Made by a program: the position numbers and the translations under genes. A stretch of DNA of 6,683 nt from Fidelibacterota bacterium (GTDB lineage: Bacteria; Fidelibacterota; Marinisomatia; Marinisomatales; UBA8229), in contig DPYO01000169.1 of assembly GCA_003535775.1 (NCBI GenBank), positions 2,223 to 8,905 on the forward strand, given 5' to 3'. This document shows positions 5,857 to 6,683 of the stretch, in pieces. The notes beneath the pieces are model-generated. The model was not told where the DNA came from and did no database searches. It was given only the letters and a program-made list of their open reading frames with translations. Each line of letters opens with the position of its first letter. Positions within the stretch are counted from its first letter, which is position 1.

Positions 5857-6683
5857 TAAGTATCTCTTTCAAAATATGGACAAATTGATGACAGTCATCA
5901 AAGGAATTGTACAAAGGTACAGGTGCTACCCGGAGCACATCTGGATCCCTCAAGTCGCAAACTGCCCCTTTTTTATGGAGAATATCTATGATATTGGAAA
6001 TTGGGTTTTTCAGCCTTATGGACAGCTGACATCCCCGGTTCCTCACAGATACAGGAGTAATAATCGTAATATGATCTTTCAATTCAGATTTTAGCAGTAA
6101 TTCCAGATAGGATGTAAGTTTTTCACTTTTTTTCCTGAGACTTTCTATCCCCGCTTCATGGAATATTTCCAGACTAGCCAATAATGAAGCCATTGAAAAA
6201 ATAGGTGGATTTGAGAGCTGCCAAGCTTCTGCAGTAGCTGTTGGTACAAACTTATCATGCATCTGAAAGCGGGTTGATTTATCATGTCCCCACCAACCTT
6301 CAAAACGGGGGATATCTGATTTACCCAGATGGCGTTCATGGATGAAAACTCCAGAAGGGGCTCCAGGGCCACCATTCAAATATTTATAACCACACCAAGC
6401 CGCAAAATCCACGCCCCAATCATGTAATTTAAGATGGAGATTTCCTGCACCATGGGCCAAATCAAACCCAACTAAACATCCGTACTTATGAGCTTTCTTG
6501 GTAATGGCTTTCATATCAAAGGCTTGCCCAGTATAATAATTCACACCTCCAATAAGCACCAGTGCAATTTCATGCCCATGATGGTGGAAGCAGTCCAAAA
6601 TCCACTCGGTGGTAATTGTATCCCCCTGATCAGGATTGAGTATTATTAAACCCTCTTTAGGATGATTTCCATGAATTTTCAGC
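5846..6683 (-). CDS. kynU: Kynureninase (5' end cut by the window edge)
   Basis: This PLP-dependent aminotransferase-fold enzyme cleaves 3-hydroxykynurenine to 3-hydroxyanthranilate and alanine (and kynurenine to anthranilate). The frame stays open to the right edge: a TTG at 6598 is an ordinary internal leucine, because the upstream codons (LKIHGNHPKEGLIILNPDQG, then DTITTEWIL) continue the protein. About 279 C-terminal residues are seen, against roughly 420 in full-length family members. Motifs: VLIGGVNYYTGQ, GFDLAHGAGN (cofactor-binding Asp), DWGVDFAAWCGYKYLNGGPG with the PLP lysine encoded at 6385-6383, GWWGHDKSTRF, SNPPIFSMASLLASLEIF, and the C-terminal GAVCDLRDPDVLRVAPVPLYN. These match both bacterial and animal kynureninases closely. 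The TGA at 5848-5846 overlaps kmo by 11 bases. The promoter lies outside the window. Confidence 0.96.
   Translation of the reverse strand, partial: LKIHGNHPKEGLIILNPDQGDTITTEWILDCFHHHGHEIALVLIGGVNYYTGQAFDMKAITKKAHKYGCLVGFDLAHGAGNLHLKLHDWGVDFAAWCGYKYLNGGPGAPSGVFIHERHLGKSDIPRFEGWWGHDKSTRFQMHDKFVPTATAEAWQLSNPPIFSMASLLASLEIFHEAGIESLRKKSEKLTSYLELLLKSELKDHITIITPVSVRNRGCQLSIRLKNPISNIIDILHKKGAVCDLRDPDVLRVAPVPLYNSFDDCHQFVHILKEILNGS
5862..5870 (-). promoter_or_regulatory. Ribosome binding site of kmo within kynU
   Basis: On the minus strand the bases read GAAAGAGAT, five bases ahead of the kmo ATG at 5856. This supports the start at 5856 over the in-frame ATG at 5844, which has only a GGATC eight bases ahead of it. 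Confidence 0.5.

Noticed and set aside
5250..6375. Several 66-76 codon frames on both strands within kmo and kynU
   Set aside because: All overlap strongly conserved KMO or kynureninase sequence in other frames and show no independent coding evidence.
1..6683. CRISPR array, tRNA/rRNA, insertion sequence, toxin-antitoxin or defence island
   Set aside because: No regularly spaced repeats, cloverleaf, transposase motif or terminal inverted repeats were seen; all sizeable genes fit metabolic or uncharacterised single-domain families.

Overview
The window is an AT-rich bacterial segment from an organism I cannot place firmly. Genes are compact. One half carries four separate plus-strand genes and the other a minus-strand operon with overlapping cistrons. 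A kynureninase / kynurenine 3-monooxygenase / cyclase-type formamidase set next to a PQQ-type sugar dehydrogenase-like secreted protein and a GYD-domain protein would fit an aerobic, heterotrophic, possibly marine member of Bacteroidota or a related lineage such as Marinimicrobia. That placement is inference from gene content, not from a marker gene.

Plus-strand half (1-3553): an AT-rich leader (1-168) precedes a SUMF1/FGE-sulfatase-domain protein (169-867) that lacks the cysteine pair of true formylglycine-generating enzymes. A stretch of about 310 bases (868-1181) has no firm gene; it holds a small hairpin and a degenerate-looking minus-strand reading frame. Then come a secreted glucose/sorbosone dehydrogenase-family beta-propeller protein (best start TTG 1182, end 2387), an inverted repeat (2398-2451), a GYD-domain protein (2509-2823), a 30-codon reading frame with a strong ribosome binding site (2901-2993), and a DUF3228-like protein (2981-3553) whose start lies inside the end of that short frame. 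These plus-strand genes look functionally unrelated.

Minus-strand half (6683-3722): a three-gene kynurenine-pathway operon transcribed kynU -> kmo -> kynB. kynU runs off the right edge. kynU and kmo overlap by 11 bases, and kmo and kynB overlap by 4 bases (ATGA), so the three are almost certainly co-translated. Together they would hydrolyse N-formylkynurenine to kynurenine (KynB), hydroxylate it to 3-hydroxykynurenine (Kmo) and cleave that to 3-hydroxyanthranilate plus alanine (KynU). This is the core of tryptophan breakdown and of the tryptophan-to-quinolinate-to-NAD route. Tryptophan 2,3-dioxygenase and 3-hydroxyanthranilate dioxygenase are not in the window and could lie beyond the right edge. 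The operon converges on the DUF3228-like gene, with 168 bases between the two stop codons.

I found no rRNA, tRNA, CRISPR array, insertion sequence or defence system. The least ordinary points are the short frame coupled to the DUF3228-like gene, the cysteine-less FGE-like protein, the altered metal motif in KynB, and the possible gene remnant at 871-1047.
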